Positions 24,484 through 36,900 of a DNA stretch of 64,000 bases are shown here, piece after piece. Every line of letters begins with the position of its first letter. The first letter of the stretch is position 1. Source of the stretch: Terebella lapidaria (Eukaryota; Annelida; Polychaeta; Terebellida; Terebellidae); the NCBI GenBank assembly GCA_949152475.1, contig OX424570.1, positions 27,276,694 to 27,340,693 of the forward strand, written 5' to 3'. The notes beneath the pieces were generated by a model. It was given only the letters and a program-made list of their open reading frames with translations. It was not told the DNA's origin and ran no database searches. Both the position numbers and the translations under genes were made by a program.

Positions 24484-25220
24484 CCAGGCCTGTCAGATGG
24501 TTTTGTAAATATCTTAGTGACATGTGGCAATCGTCGGATTCTGGCCCAGGACACGCCACAGTACCATAATCAACCATAAAACATCACCCTTACCTCCAAA
24601 CATGCTTGGATCCTAATACCCCATTTGGCAACTGGACTATTGCCTACATCCTTGAAATTAGCAATGTGGTTCCAATTTACAAATATAAGTTTTTCTTGAC
24701 CACAAGTTCATTCGAGTCAACATGAGTGCTCGGGTTTTGTGTGCTGTAAGATGTCTCCAATGCGAATCATCTGTTAGCATTACCACTTTTAGGCGTTTGT
24801 ATCAGGACATAGGATTCAGAATGCCTTGCATCTAGCTCCAGGTGATCTTGGGTGGCTCGCCTCGAGTTCAAGTGACTTTGAATACATAACCTGCTTCCCA
24901 ACCACAAACATAACATGCTTTCAAATCATACACAGAACACAACATTCTTTTTCTTGTTTCTGATGCCTTCAAATCATGCTGATTTCGCGGAGATAAGGAC
25001 ATTTCACAACTTTGGTGTATTTCTTAGTCGCACAGCTTTGATATATTTCATAGTAGCATAGTAGATGGAATACAACATATTAGTAAGTCACCATTTTCTC
25101 AATATTCTGGTCCTCTGATTTCCGGGCAATTCGCGGAATATTACAAGAAATGGTATACATGCCAAGCCAATGTCAGTGAAACTCTATGACACAGCACGCA
25201 CGGTAGTTGCCATTCACTTG
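24484..25220. other. Intergenic stretch
   Basis: No gene, repeat array or RNA gene recognised between the microsatellite and the left target-site copy of the Gypsy element. Confidence 0.4.
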
Positions 25221-25225
25221 ATAAC

Positions 25226-25460
25226 TGTCATATATGTAAGCTGTTATCATAACGTGTTTCCTGAAAATGTATTACATGTATGAGGTACCGTGTTTCGGTC
25301 ATTTCTGTCATATCTTGGTCCGTTATGATTTTTATGTATAACCGGAAACGGAAGCAGTACGGTTGTTGGAAGCCATGTGGAGAATAAAATAAAACATTGA
25401 ATTGCAGTGTCTAATGAAAATTCAATTTGCTGTTAGACAACGAAGTACAGAACTGTTACA
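25226..25460 (+). repeat. Left LTR of the Gypsy element
   Basis: 235 bp, starts TGTCATATATG and ends CTGTTACA. It matches the right LTR over its full length by eye. The internal region starts directly after with TTGGCGACGAGGG, a Gypsy-like primer-binding position. Confidence 0.95.
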
Positions 25461-28400
25461 TTGGCGACGAGGGTACAGCTACATATTCTTGAATTCAACT
25501 TTGAAGTGTAAACCATGTCGGAAACTGATAGAATTGACAAGTTCGTGTGTGCAGGTGACCAGTCAAACATTGGCCCCAAATGGAAGCGCTGGTTGGCAGC
25601 ATTTGAGCTGTATGCTGACAGCCAGGGACTAATAATCGAGGCTGGTAATGATACTAACAGACAGCGGCGACGTGCTCTCTTGCTGCACACAGCAGGACCA
25701 GAAGTTCAAGACGTCTTCTCTACACTTGCGGACACAGGTGGGGCAAAAGACTATGACGAAGCAGTAACTGCGTTAAATGCCCACTTCTTGCCCAAAATAA
25801 ACACTGCTCACGGCAGACATGTGTTCAAACATACATTGCCTGCAGCCGGTGAAACTGTTCAACAATACGTGGTCCGTCTACGACTTGCTGTGAAAGACTG
25901 TGGCTATGGGGATGATGAGCAAAACCAAATACGTGACCAAGTGCTGTTCCATTGCCCCTCTGAGTATATGCAAAGGAAATTACTGGAAGCTCAGGGTGAT
26001 CTAACACTTGAACAAACATTAAAGATTGCCCAAGATTGTGAAACTGTGGAGTCACGCATGTCTGCAATGAACATCAAAACCCCAACAGTCAACAAGGTCA
26101 CGGAGAAACATATTCCACAGAAACAAAAACCACATAAACATGAGAAAAGTACGAAAAACACAGACTCTAGACAAAGGAGAGGACCGAAGTGCTACAGGTG
26201 TGGCTACTCGGGGCACTATGGCAGGGACGCAAGCTGTCCGGCCCGAGGAAAAACTTGTTCCAAGTGCGGTAACCAAGACCATTTTGCATCACAGTGCAAA
26301 ACAAAAGAAGTTCGTAGAGTACATCAAGTGATGGACTCTAACAGTGACTATGCATTCAGCATAAACACGGGGGAAAAACTTAAAATAGAAGTTGGCGATA
26401 TCGACCTGGACATGATGATAGACTCAGGTGCATCAGTAAATGTTGTCGATAAACAGGTGTGGTCTAATTTGAAGGAAAAGGGGATCAAGTGCACATCGAC
26501 AGCTGGTGCCAAGCGAGAACTGTTCACATATGCATCTGAGGCTCCACTGGAAGTATTGGGAACTTTTCAAGCACTGACTAAAGTCGGAGAATGCAGTACA
26601 ATGGCAGAATTTGTTGTCATTGATGGAACTGGGACACCACTACTGGGTCGTGGCACAGCAACTAAACTTGGAATTTTGAAGATTGGATTGAACATAGCAT
26701 CAGTGACATCAGAGATGAATATAATGAAGGAATATCCTGAGGTATTCCAGGGAATTGGGAAGCTACGTGACCGGCAAGTGAAACTACACATCGATCACAG
26801 TGTGACACCAATTGCACAGCCATTGCGACGTACACCATTCCAGCTCAGACAGAAAGTAGAAAACAAAATACAAGAACTGTTATCTTGTGACATCATTGAG
26901 AAAGTAGATGGGCCCACACCATGGGTCAACCCTGTGGTCATTGTTCCAAAGAAAAATGATGACATTCGCTTGTGCATTGACATGCGGAGGGCAAACGAAG
27001 CCATCATCCGAGGTAGACATCTAATACCGACGGTAGATGAAGTACTCCACGAAATGAACGGCTCGAAAGTGTACAGCAAACTAGATCTTCGAATGGGGTA
27101 TCACCAGATTGAACTCGCCCCTGAATCCCGGGAAATCACCACGTTCGCAACACACACAGGTCTGTTTCGATACAAGCGCCTACTATTCGGAGTCAAATCA
27201 GCAGCTGAACAATATCAATATGAAATCCAAACTGCCCTGGCTGGGATAGATGATGTCGCAAACATTTCGGATGACATAATAGTCCATGGGCCAGACGAGG
27301 CGACACACAACAAGAGACTGCACCAAGTGATGGAACGCCTTAAGAGCTGTAATCTGACACTGAATGCTGAAAAATGTCAGTACAATTTGGACAAGCTGAT
27401 CTTCATGGGCATCCTGCTATCCAAGAATGGCCTTGGCCCAACACAGGGAAGGATCTCAGCCATACGGGAGGCGAGACAACCAGTTAACCAGTCTGAACTG
27501 AGAAGTTTCTTGGGTCTCGCAAACTTCAGTGCCAGGTTCATGCCGAACTTTGCAACTATGACAGAACCGCTTCGCAAGCTGACACGGAAAAATACGAGGT
27601 TTCAATTCGGACCGGAGCAAGTCGAAGCATTCAACAAACTAAAGCTGGCCATGGCAGATGCAAGGACCTTGGCATTTTTTGACAAAAATGCACACACTCA
27701 AGTGATGGCAGATGCAAGCCCAGTAGGACTCGGGGCTGTTTTGATACAGCAACAAGCAGATGGTCCTGCTATTGTGAGCTATGCAAGCCGGAGCCTCACA
27801 GATTGTGAGCGCCGCTACTCGCAGACTGAGAAAGAGGCCTTGGCTCTAGTGTAGGCTTGTGAGAAGTTCTCAGTTCATTTCAGAGCCATTCAGAAACTTT
27901 TGCACTACACATGGCATTGAACACATTCGAGTAACCGCCCGATGGGCCCAAGCAAATGGTGAAGTGGAGCGACAAAATCAGTCGATTCTCAAACGCATCC
28001 AGATCGCCCAGGCTGAACATAAAAACTGGGAACAAGAACTGACAAGGTATCTGCTAGTGTATCGTGCTCTCCCGCATGCTACAACTGGGAAAAGTCCAGC
28101 TGAACTGTTGTTTGGCAGAAAGATACGCACAAAAATGCCTGACATCAATCAAAGGCCATTTCACGTAGACCAAGAAGTCAGAGACCTTGATGCAGAAAAG
28201 AAAGGAAAGGCAAAAATGTATAAGGATGCTGCAAACAATGCAAAACCTTCACCGCTCGTGTTGGGAGATAAAGTCCTCCTGCGACAGGAAAAACAAAACA
28301 AGCTGACCACAGCCTTCAACAGTACACCTCACACGGTAGTCAGCAAACTGGGCAACAGTCTGATTGTTGAAGCACCATCTGGCGCACAGTACTCGCGCAA

Positions 28401-28740
28401 CACTGCTCATGTCAGACGCTTCGAACGAGACAAATCGCCAGACACACTGGAGGATATACCCACAGCAGCAGTGGGAAACGGAAATGAGCAGGTCACTAAT
28501 CAGGATATACCTGCTGCACCACCTGGAAACGGAAATAACGAGGACAGCAGCCACATCACCCCTACACCAGTGACTGTGGAGAGACCTCGCAGACAGAAAT
28601 CTGTGCCAGGCAAATTCAAAGACTTTGTCATGAACTAATATATGTGGACATATCGCTAGATGCCAAATGTGGACATTTTGTTGTGTTTGGAAAAGTGAAA
28701 TACAAGATCTATGTTTTTTTCAGATCTGGTAAAGGAGGGA

Positions 28741-28975
28741 TGTCATATATGTAAGCTGTTATCATAACGTGTTTCCTGAAAATGTATTACATGTATGAGG
28801 TACCGTGTTTCGGTCATTTCTGTCATATCTTGGTCCGTTATGATTTTTATGTATAACCGGAAACGGAAGCAGTACGGTTGTTGGAAGCCATGTGGAGAAT
28901 AAAATAAAACATTGAATTGCAGTGTCTAATGAAAATTCAATTTGCTGTTAGACAACGAAGTACAGAACTGTTACA
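28741..28975 (+). repeat. Right LTR of the Gypsy element
   Basis: 235 bp, same sequence as the left LTR. Followed by the target duplication ATAAC. Confidence 0.95.
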
Positions 28976-28980
28976 ATAAC

Positions 28981-29574
28981 AACATACAATTACATGTTTG
29001 GTTTGTGCCCGTAGTCAGTAGTACAGTGTACACTTTAGTCTCCATTTAGACACGTTCTTCTGAATTAGTGTTGTGCTCTTCGTGATGCCCAGCTTGGTCT
29101 GCAGCAGATCCTACTAAACAGCCATTGGTGGTCACCATTGGTGCGTGACGACTTGATCTACAACAGACGCCACTTGGCCATGATTCTCGTCCCCCATAGT
29201 GTGCAAGTTGTCTGTAGCTACCCTCGGTGTAGGGGAGACTTGGTCTACAGCAGGATCCATTCGGCCGTAGTCCTCATAGTGTACAAGTTGTCTGTAGCTA
29301 CCCTCGGTGCGGGAGAGACTTGCCTTGTTAAATCACCACTGAAGAGTGGGTTCACGTGGGTTGGAAACCGTGTATTTTCGTTCGAAGCTCGTCTTCTAAA
29401 AGAAATATTGAAATGAATAATTTCCTGAAAATCGAACCAATGTCATTGATCAATCATCTCGAACATGCACGAACAGTCAAACTCATTCTAGGACATCCAA
29501 CTGGAGTCATAGAACCGACCGCATTGTTTCCAAACTTTGGAATAAAGGTATCCTCGTGTTTGATTACCACTCAC
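28981..29574. other. Short non-coding stretch with a 78-bp direct repeat
   Basis: A block with 'gtgtacaagttgtctgtagc' and 'accctcggtg' occurs at about 29,200 and about 29,278, an imperfect direct repeat of roughly 78 bp. No lectin tail exon could be found here on the minus strand, although the exon to the right (29,575-29,650) would need one. Confidence 0.45.
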
Positions 29575-30748
29575 CTTTTCACAAAGACCACTGTGACAAC
29601 GATGACTGCAATCACTACAATGCAGGCCACGGTCACACCCGCGTATAACCCTGTAAGTTGGAGACAATTTACAAAATAACATCAACTACTTAGTTAGGAT
29701 TTAAACATCCAAAACCAATCTGCAGTGTCTCGCTTGATTATCACGTTTGAGTGACTGGACTCTAACCAGGTGATGTCCGCGGTGTAGCCCCTGTCTGGAT
29801 ATCAGTAGCAGAGTCCAGGTTGGAAGCAGTCAATGAGCCTGGTGTAGACGGGCTCTGTGGAATAGGTGCCGTACTGGTGGATGTTGGCGTTGACGTTGTG
29901 ATTTTAGTCGTGTGTGTTGTTGTCCTGGGTATTCTTGTTGTCGGTGTTGTTGACAGAGTATTACATTGAATGTAGACTTGCACTAGGTTTGACGTTCCCG
30001 TGTACCAACCACAGTCTACACTTTCAGTTCTGTATCCAACATGATGACAATATGTCCGACCATCACACACTTGCTGGATGTATCCCAGATACGCTTGATC
30101 CACATGTGAATAGGATGTGCTTTGACAATGGTAACGATAATATGCAGCAACAACTCGGATCTCGTACGGGAAAGGGCATTGTAAACCGATTGTTGAGGTA
30201 AAATAATGAATTCCTGCAAAGAAGGAGACTCATTTGATCATCCAATGCTTGTAGTATAATTTTTTCAATATTTGATATTTCAGATGGTATATTTTCATAT
30301 TTCTACACTTTTCATAGTGCTCAACTTTTTTGGACATATTTTAAAGAAATGTCTCGCTTATTGTCTATGATGATAACACTAGGAAAACGCACCCATACCT
30401 GTTATGGTAATATCTCACCTCCCATATGGTGTACTGTACACCAGTATAACATCAACACGTAGTTGCTTATGTGACCATCGGATAGTTTATCATAAGAGAC
30501 ATAAAAACTCAAACACGTCCTCCTCCCGTCACAAGCAGACACAATCCTGCCAAAATTGTCGCGGTTCACATCTATCAGCCTCACTTCTGTGTCACGGGAG
30601 TCATGATGACAGGATCTACCTCTCTCACGTGATCCAGACTCTTGGAAGTCATAGACAAACACGTCCTCCACCTGAATCACCTCACCAGCTGGACAAAGTG
30701 CATCGTGATCGGTGTGGGCCATACCGGCACAGTAAGTAATTGTTCGAA
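29575..30748 (-). CDS. SUEL/Gal-lectin receptor paralogue, three exons (L2)
   Basis: Exons on the minus strand: 30,419-30,748 (first SUEL domain; CPAGEVIQVEDVFVYDF, SACDGRRTCLSFYVSYD), 29,767-30,213 (second SUEL domain; QCPFPYEIRVVAAYY, QVCDGRTYCHHVGY, then a Thr-rich stalk) and 29,575-29,650 (transmembrane helix, GVTVACIVVIAVIVVTVVF). All three have consensus AG/GT borders, phases 1-1-2 and the same lengths as, or lengths close to, the complete genes L4 and L5. The second domain differs strongly from theirs, so L2 is an older paralogue. A signal-peptide exon is only suggested near 30,820-30,865 (MFLLVTSA). No tail exon is seen before the Gypsy insertion at 28,980. It may be a truncated receptor or its tail may lie further left. 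Confidence 0.78.
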
Positions 30749-32301
30749 CTGGAAGACCGATAAAAATAATTATTATTTGAACATATATTGATTTTTGTTT
30801 TTATTTTACATAGATATTTCTTGCTCTCCTTTGCACTATCTCTTGCACTAGTTACAAGTAGAAACATATTTTGTGCCAATGTTTGGCATCAATTTGAAAT
30901 TAATATTGGTTAAGTAATGAAAAAAGATGATTGATATGAGTTTTATCAAATCTGCAGCCTTTTGATTGGACACCTATGTACTTGTCTAACATCTATTTCA
31001 CCAGGTTTTTCTCTTTGAAAAGTGTTTCAATTGATTCTTTTTCTATCGTGTGTGCATACCGTGTGTATGGAGAGCAGCATTTAGTTACGGCGAGTATGCA
31101 CGTAATGTTGCATTTGTGAGAGCTAGACAGGAATATAGATTTCATATTCTTTCCCATATGTGTCTTTGTGTGGTACCACGGGAAGCATGTGCTATTCATG
31201 TATTGTTTAATGTTACATTGTACAGATGTATTTCAGCAATAAGGACCCACCCGCGTACCTAAGTTCAATGTCACCAACAGTTACACCATATATGATTACC
31301 ATATGCCCAAAATACAACCATGAGATCATATGTAGTCGTTTTGTCTGGAGACACCAATTTACATAGTTCATGTGATCTTGAGATTGACCAATCTAATGTC
31401 AAGTTCAGTGTCATTGAGAACCGGGAGAGTGGCAAAAAGATCCAACCTATATGACGTTCTGAATGCTCATAATACTAGCCCTATCTACAATCTACATGTG
31501 TTTTTTGTCTGCAGAGGCAAACTTACATATTTCAGGTCAAACATGACCTTGAGATTCAGGATCTTCTGAAATCAGCAGGGTCATCAGGTAATCGAACATG
31601 ATATATCCCTTCCTATATAGTCACAATGCAAAGCTAAGCAATGTCTACAAGCCTTTTGTCTGCAGAGGCCAATCTACACACATTCCTATAGATGTGACCT
31701 TGAGATTTGAGGTCAAATTCGAAGTCACCGATAGATCCAAGATAAATTTCAGGTCGAGGAGATATTGAAGTTTACCACCCAAGCATATTTTTTATAAGCT
31801 CATAACACAAACCTAAGCTCTATTAATAAGCGTTCTGACCTCATAGCCCAATTAAGGCATTTTGACCCATTTTAGGACTTTTGGCCAACATTTCGGGCCC
31901 TTTGAGTGATTGAAGTTCTCCCATTTCTATACATATTATAAATGACCTAGAATAGAATGATTGTACAGAATAAGAAAAAAGGTTAGGACGCCAATTTTGA
32001 AAAAAAAAGATTGCATCATATTGGCCATTTTAGGCAATAAAATGGCAGCCTGACGACGACAAATGATTAGATGAAAAAATAATTGGCGGCGGCGACTTGA
32101 AGGAAATCATTTACACATACATTTCTTTCAATATTGTCAGCATTCGATTCAGAACAATTGTACTGGGTAGAAGAACGTATTAGAAGAAAAAAATCAACAA
32201 AAAAATCCGTGTTTCAAAGGCACTGTTTATTCCTTACAAACCATACGAATCTTTCAAATCTTGTAAAGTCGCTAGATATATTTGGAATATCAATATCTTA
32301 C
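30749..32301. other. Intergenic stretch with an old 'aaggtca'-type repeat
   Basis: From about 31,250 to 32,080 the sequence shows diverged versions of the phrases seen at 22.3-24.2 kb, such as 'gtgaccttgagattt', 'ctgcagaggc' and 'ggccattttagg'. This is probably an older copy of that family. No terminal repeats were found. The rest shows no gene. Confidence 0.45.
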
Positions 32302-32504
32302 CTCCAGAATGGTTGTCTATACATGTGTACTGCATCACGTTATAATCACCCCAGCGTCCCTGGGAAATTTCTATATATGAAGAGACATACAAATCCAAAC
32401 ACGCCCTCCTCCCGTCACAAGCCGACACGATCGTGTCATAATCACCCGGACTAACATGTAACAGACGAGCTTCTGTGTCACGGGGGTCATAGTGCGTGAA
32501 AGTC
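32302..32504 (-). pseudogene. SUEL-lectin exon fragment cut by a duplication breakpoint (L3)
   Basis: The minus strand encodes YDPRDTEARLLHVSPGDY, SACDGRRACLDLYVSS and DYNVMQYTCIDNHSGG, followed by a GTAAGA donor. It is nearly the same as the second half of exon 2 of L1 (19,738-20,067). The first half is missing: at about 32,493-32,504 the sequence changes to LINE sequence that is also present at 56,857. The fragment cannot make a whole lectin domain. Confidence 0.85.
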
Positions 32505-32695
32505 GGCCCAGGGAAGACGTGTACAGGATGAAAAGTACAATGTAGTGGCCCCAAGATAGACCCTTGGGGCAAACCAAACTCGAGTGACCTCTCCTCAGAC
32601 CAAGTACCATTGACGCAGATCGATTGAGTACGATTCTCAAGATAGGACGAAAACCACCGAAGAGCAGTGCCCCTCACATCCAGCTGGAAAAAGAC
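32505..32695 (-). mobile_element. LINE reverse-transcriptase fragment
   Basis: The minus strand reads TALRWFSSYLENRTQSICVNG and FGLPQGSILGPL, the conserved RT block before the YADD motif in CR1-like LINEs. It is the duplicated end of the longer LINE at 56,030-57,050, present here because the segmental duplication starts inside it. Confidence 0.85.
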
Positions 32696-33070
32696 CATTC
32701 CACCGGATTTGTCCTGCTAAAGTTATTGGAAAAAGACATTTTATTTGTAACTGTAGTACATCTAGCTCTAGAGAGAATGGATTTTATTGTTGCGATGGCG
32801 GCCATTTTTAACATGTTCTGCGTTCTCGATCAATTACCTGCCGATCTAGATCGATTCAGTATACATCAAAACCCCTGTATACGAAGTTTCATGCTTTCTG
32901 CCAGAAGTGCACCTTTTGGTCAATAATTGTCAGTTATCGACTGGACTAATAGTTACGTTTTGCAGTATCAGAAATTCCAAATGACTCCTGATAAACATGT
33001 TGGAGTCTTTATGTTCAGTAGAACATTGACCAATCTCTTAGCCATAAACAAAAGCACTGCATGCATAACA

Positions 33071-33458
33071 CTTTTGCTCTCATAGACATAAGAAGTTTAT
33101 GCTTGAAAATTACAGCTTGGCTCTTAAATAGCCAAATCATCAAACCATTCCATGTACTGGTACTAGTAGTAGATAAATTTATTCAATTTCATTTATTTTT
33201 ATTTAATTTATTTATTTTAGCAATATTGTTTATTCTTGTGTTTTTTTTTTATATTTGTTAATATACTATCATATATCAGTGTTCAACAAAACCATTTTAC
33301 TTGCAGGGTTTGTACACGAGCTTATAAATTGTTACTTCATAAGCTTTGGGCTTCAAACAATTTCCTTTTCATTATTCAAATGCATTATCATTGGATTCTA
33401 CTTCACTGTTATGAATGTTAAATATTGAATAAACTGATTTGATTGATTGATTGATTGT
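33071..33458. mobile_element. SINE/LINE-tail insertion present only in copy A
   Basis: About 388 bp lacking in copy B (compare around 57,430-57,447). It ends in 'aataaactgattt' followed by a (gatt)n run, a 3' tail typical of CR1-like LINEs and the SINEs that use them. It inserted after the segmental duplication, upstream of gene L4. Confidence 0.7.
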
Positions 33459-33978
33459 TTGACGACAATTGTTCTGAGTAATAATATAGAGCAAACTATA
33501 AATTCTGTCAAATTTGGCAGATTTTTGGAAACAAGGTTTAATAAAGTGGCAAAGTAATACTTCTTTTTCTTATCATGAATTGCAGGATTGCACCCATACC
33601 CAATATTGACAGAGTTATCTGTAATTTGATGAAATCAGCTGTGCTGTCATAAACCCCCGCACATCACAAAAACATGACAACCCCCCTAATATGGCCCAAA
33701 GAGGTTCATACAAGGAAATTATATTATACTCAAAATATTTATCGCCTAATGACCAACATATACTACCACCGCTGGCCCATTACGGAAAGATGAATTAGAC
33801 AATGATGTACTTCCCGGTTGAGTAATGAATGCTAGATTTGTATAGCAGCAATGTTTGTTGATAGTCGCAGATGCACGCTGGGTGAGACGTCATATTATTC
33901 AGTTCATACTCTACATTGTAGCTACGACTGTCACACGGATGTTGTTTGAGTGAAAGACACATATCCAAAGTAATCAAC

Positions 33979-36900
33979 ATGGATGAGATGTTTAGAGTCT
34001 TGTGTTTCTACATGCTCTTTTCTGTGGGATCACTGACATCTCTGGAAGGTTTGGAGAATTATAATTCTGTAGGACATGGCATCTGCAGCATCATCCTTCA
34101 TACTAAAAAATTCCAAAAATATAAATTATTGTGTACATATAACATGTACACTGCACAGATGATAGCTGTTTCAATACAGATAACTCTGAATACCATATGA
34201 GGTCTCGTTTCTGTTCCTGTATTAGGTCCGATACAGTTCCTTTCATAATAAAATACATGAAGGTGTCATGCTTATGTTAAAATATATATTTTGGCTGCTG
34301 TGTAACTCGTAACCAAGCGAATACTGTTATATTGCTTTTTTATGTTGACAGTCCACAACAAGACTTACTGCACAGACACGAACTATACTGCCCAAGAACC
34401 ACTCTGTCCAGCTGGCGAGGTGATTCAGGTGGAGGACGTGTTTGTCTACAGCTATCTTGAGCGTAGACGCAGATCTACAGAGAACAGATTCTGTATGCAC
34501 AAGGCTGGTGACACGGAGGAGCGTCTGCTAGACGTCCACACGAATGTGTTTCTTGATATCGTGTCTGCTTGTGATGGAATGCGAGAGTGTTCTGATTTCC
34601 ACATTTCCAACTTCAAGCTTTCAAATGGGCAATCAACCAAATATGTAGTCATGCAATACAAATGTACCGAGAACCACACTGGAGGTGAGCTTCTAAAATG
34701 TGTCATCATGTCAAATTCATGCAGGTCCAATGATGTTATTATAGTGAACAATACTGCAACGAAATATCCGTGTTCAACAAAAACATTTTACTTGCAGGGT
34801 TTGTACATTTCACCTCACAAATTTCACTACAGTGTCCACCCGACCAAGAGATACTGGTGGTTGCTGTATTCAACAACTACGTTTGCCCACCAAGGTCATT
34901 TTATGCGAAAGATGACAAAAATTTCGAAGCTGTGCAGAATAGATGTGATGGTAAACCATCTTGTCATGATGTGGAGTACACTAATAGAACTGTCCGCTGT
35001 ACTAAAACAAACCAACAAATATCGCCGTCACATGTGGCGGTGTTCTTCGAATGTATTGCTCCCTTGACAACAATGATGATGGCGACGACGATGACAACAA
35101 CAACAACAGAAACACAACAACAAAAGACAACGTTTGCTGCATCAGACGTCATGACTACACCAGACCGAATCCCTCCTTCTCCCCGGGACACTGTTACCCA
35201 CACCCAGACTGGGGCTACACCGCAGATATCACCCGGGAACAGCCGCCGCCAAATAAGTGTTAAATGTAAATGAACCAGTAGAATCAGAGAGGGCCCATGT
35301 AGCGCAGCTTACTATTTCTTCTAAATTCAATGAAGATTAAAAATGTGCCAGACGGATTAAATATGGTATACATCCAGTGGGGGAGTAGTATTAACAGAGT
35401 AAGGTGCGCTACTTGGGCCTAAGTTACCAAACAGAAAGATGCATAATACTGAATACAATACTATTTTGTAGGTAAACAGTCATATGTTTATACTATATGT
35501 GACATATGTGATTGTGAAAGTGTGTTCTGTTACACAGGGTTATACGCTGGTGTGGCCATGGCTTGTGTTTTCGGCGTTGTAGTCGCAGTTACGGCTGGTG
35601 TCTGTGTAAAAAAGTAAGTGTAACATGATATACGGTCAATACAGGCTTGTTGTGGTCACTGCTCCTCTAACATCCTAAACGTACTTTGCTGTTACTGGTG
35701 TGTTCTTCGTTATTGGATGACGTGTCAAGATTCCATGACTAAAATTATTTGGTTGTAATTAATGTTTCTTATTTACAGTCAACTTTGCGAAATATGTAAA
35801 AAGTCGCTTGGAATGAGCGTTTATGTGATTGTTCAGGGGCGACCCTAGTGATTGCCAAAAGGACGGGGGAGGAGTGTATGAAGTATGCAGACTGGCTCGC
35901 AAAGGACAATGATTCTGCTGGTCAGTGGATGGCCCCAGCGTATACTCGTACCTGAGGCTATCCTTTACTTGTTTGAATCGGGGGTAAAACATAATTAGCA
36001 TCATGATGTCAACTATACTCTGATTTTTCTAACTTGTTTACACCGGTTTCTGACAATATTATTGCGATGCTAAATGGTATCGATCTGTAACTTGGCATAT
36101 TATACGATACTATTTAGCATCGCAAAAATATTGTCAGAAACCGGTGTGAACAAGTTAGAAAATCAGAATATATAGGAAAGACACGAGACAGCCTGCAAAA
36201 CATTCCCCAACGTTTCCAGTGACCGGGTAAATGAGACCACACTGAGTGTGTATCATGATATGACAATACAGCGACATCGGTACAGTGATAATACAGAGAT
36301 GAATGAGTTATAAATTCAATTTATTCAATTTCGACCCCGGACCAACGCCATCAGTCATCACGTGGTTGGAGGTCGGGGGGGGGGGGGAGGTGACGGATTC
36401 ATTACAGAGAGGTCTGACCCTCATTTCACCGCAATATTTCATACTTGTTGAGACATTTACACACTTTATTGATCATCATTTGGCAGCTAATGTGAATATT
36501 GCTCTTTTCTGCCAATTCTTATGATTGAATCTCAATATGGTGACTTGGTTTTACATGTATACATTCGACATATGACGTATCACCGTCCGGTCATTTTCGT
36601 GTAGTGAATGAAAAACAAAACATAACTTCAAAACAACGGAGAATGTGATAATACTCAAGTGTTCTCAACTTCTCAGTGAACGACATCGATCGATTGATTG
36701 AGTTTATTCAAGCAAAAATACAAGATATTGAACTGGGATGGCACGTTAAAATGTCAGACACTTCCAGTGTGGTCCCGAGGAGAAACTCCTGATATCTGGT
36801 GGGCGGCATGTAGTTATTACAGAGTTCACTTACTTTACGTATAGGATAATGCAGGGCGAGGGTCTCTCTCGTGATAGTGACCAAGATGCCGAAGGTCAGG

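Larger units (their letters stand above)
25221..28980 (+). mobile_element. Gypsy-type LTR retrotransposon (fossil, recent)
   Basis: Two 235-bp LTRs (25,226-25,460 and 28,741-28,975), both TG...CA, are flanked by a 5-bp target duplication ATAAC (25,221-25,225 and 28,976-28,980). A purine-rich tract (ggtaaaggaggga) precedes the right LTR. Parts in order on the plus strand: gag-like region, two CCHC zinc knuckles (CYRCGYSGHYG and CSKCGNQDHF, about 26.2 kb), aspartic protease with DSGAS (about 26.4 kb), reverse transcriptase (about 26.8-27.3 kb), RNase H, and an integrase-like region with a C-terminal tail. The gag-protease-RT order and the RT type place it in Gypsy/Ty3. The LTRs look identical by eye, so insertion was recent. 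The internal region looks broken, with about one major break. Confidence 0.92.

Noticed and set aside
29138-29679. Possible tail exon or gene left of L2
   Set aside because: No tyrosine motif, no matching splice phase and no similarity to the L4/L5 tail.
36376-36390. Poly-G runs (also at about 13,720, 22,210 and 60,290) as G-quadruplex regulators
   Set aside because: They are simple homopolymers without the four-tract pattern or any link to a promoter.
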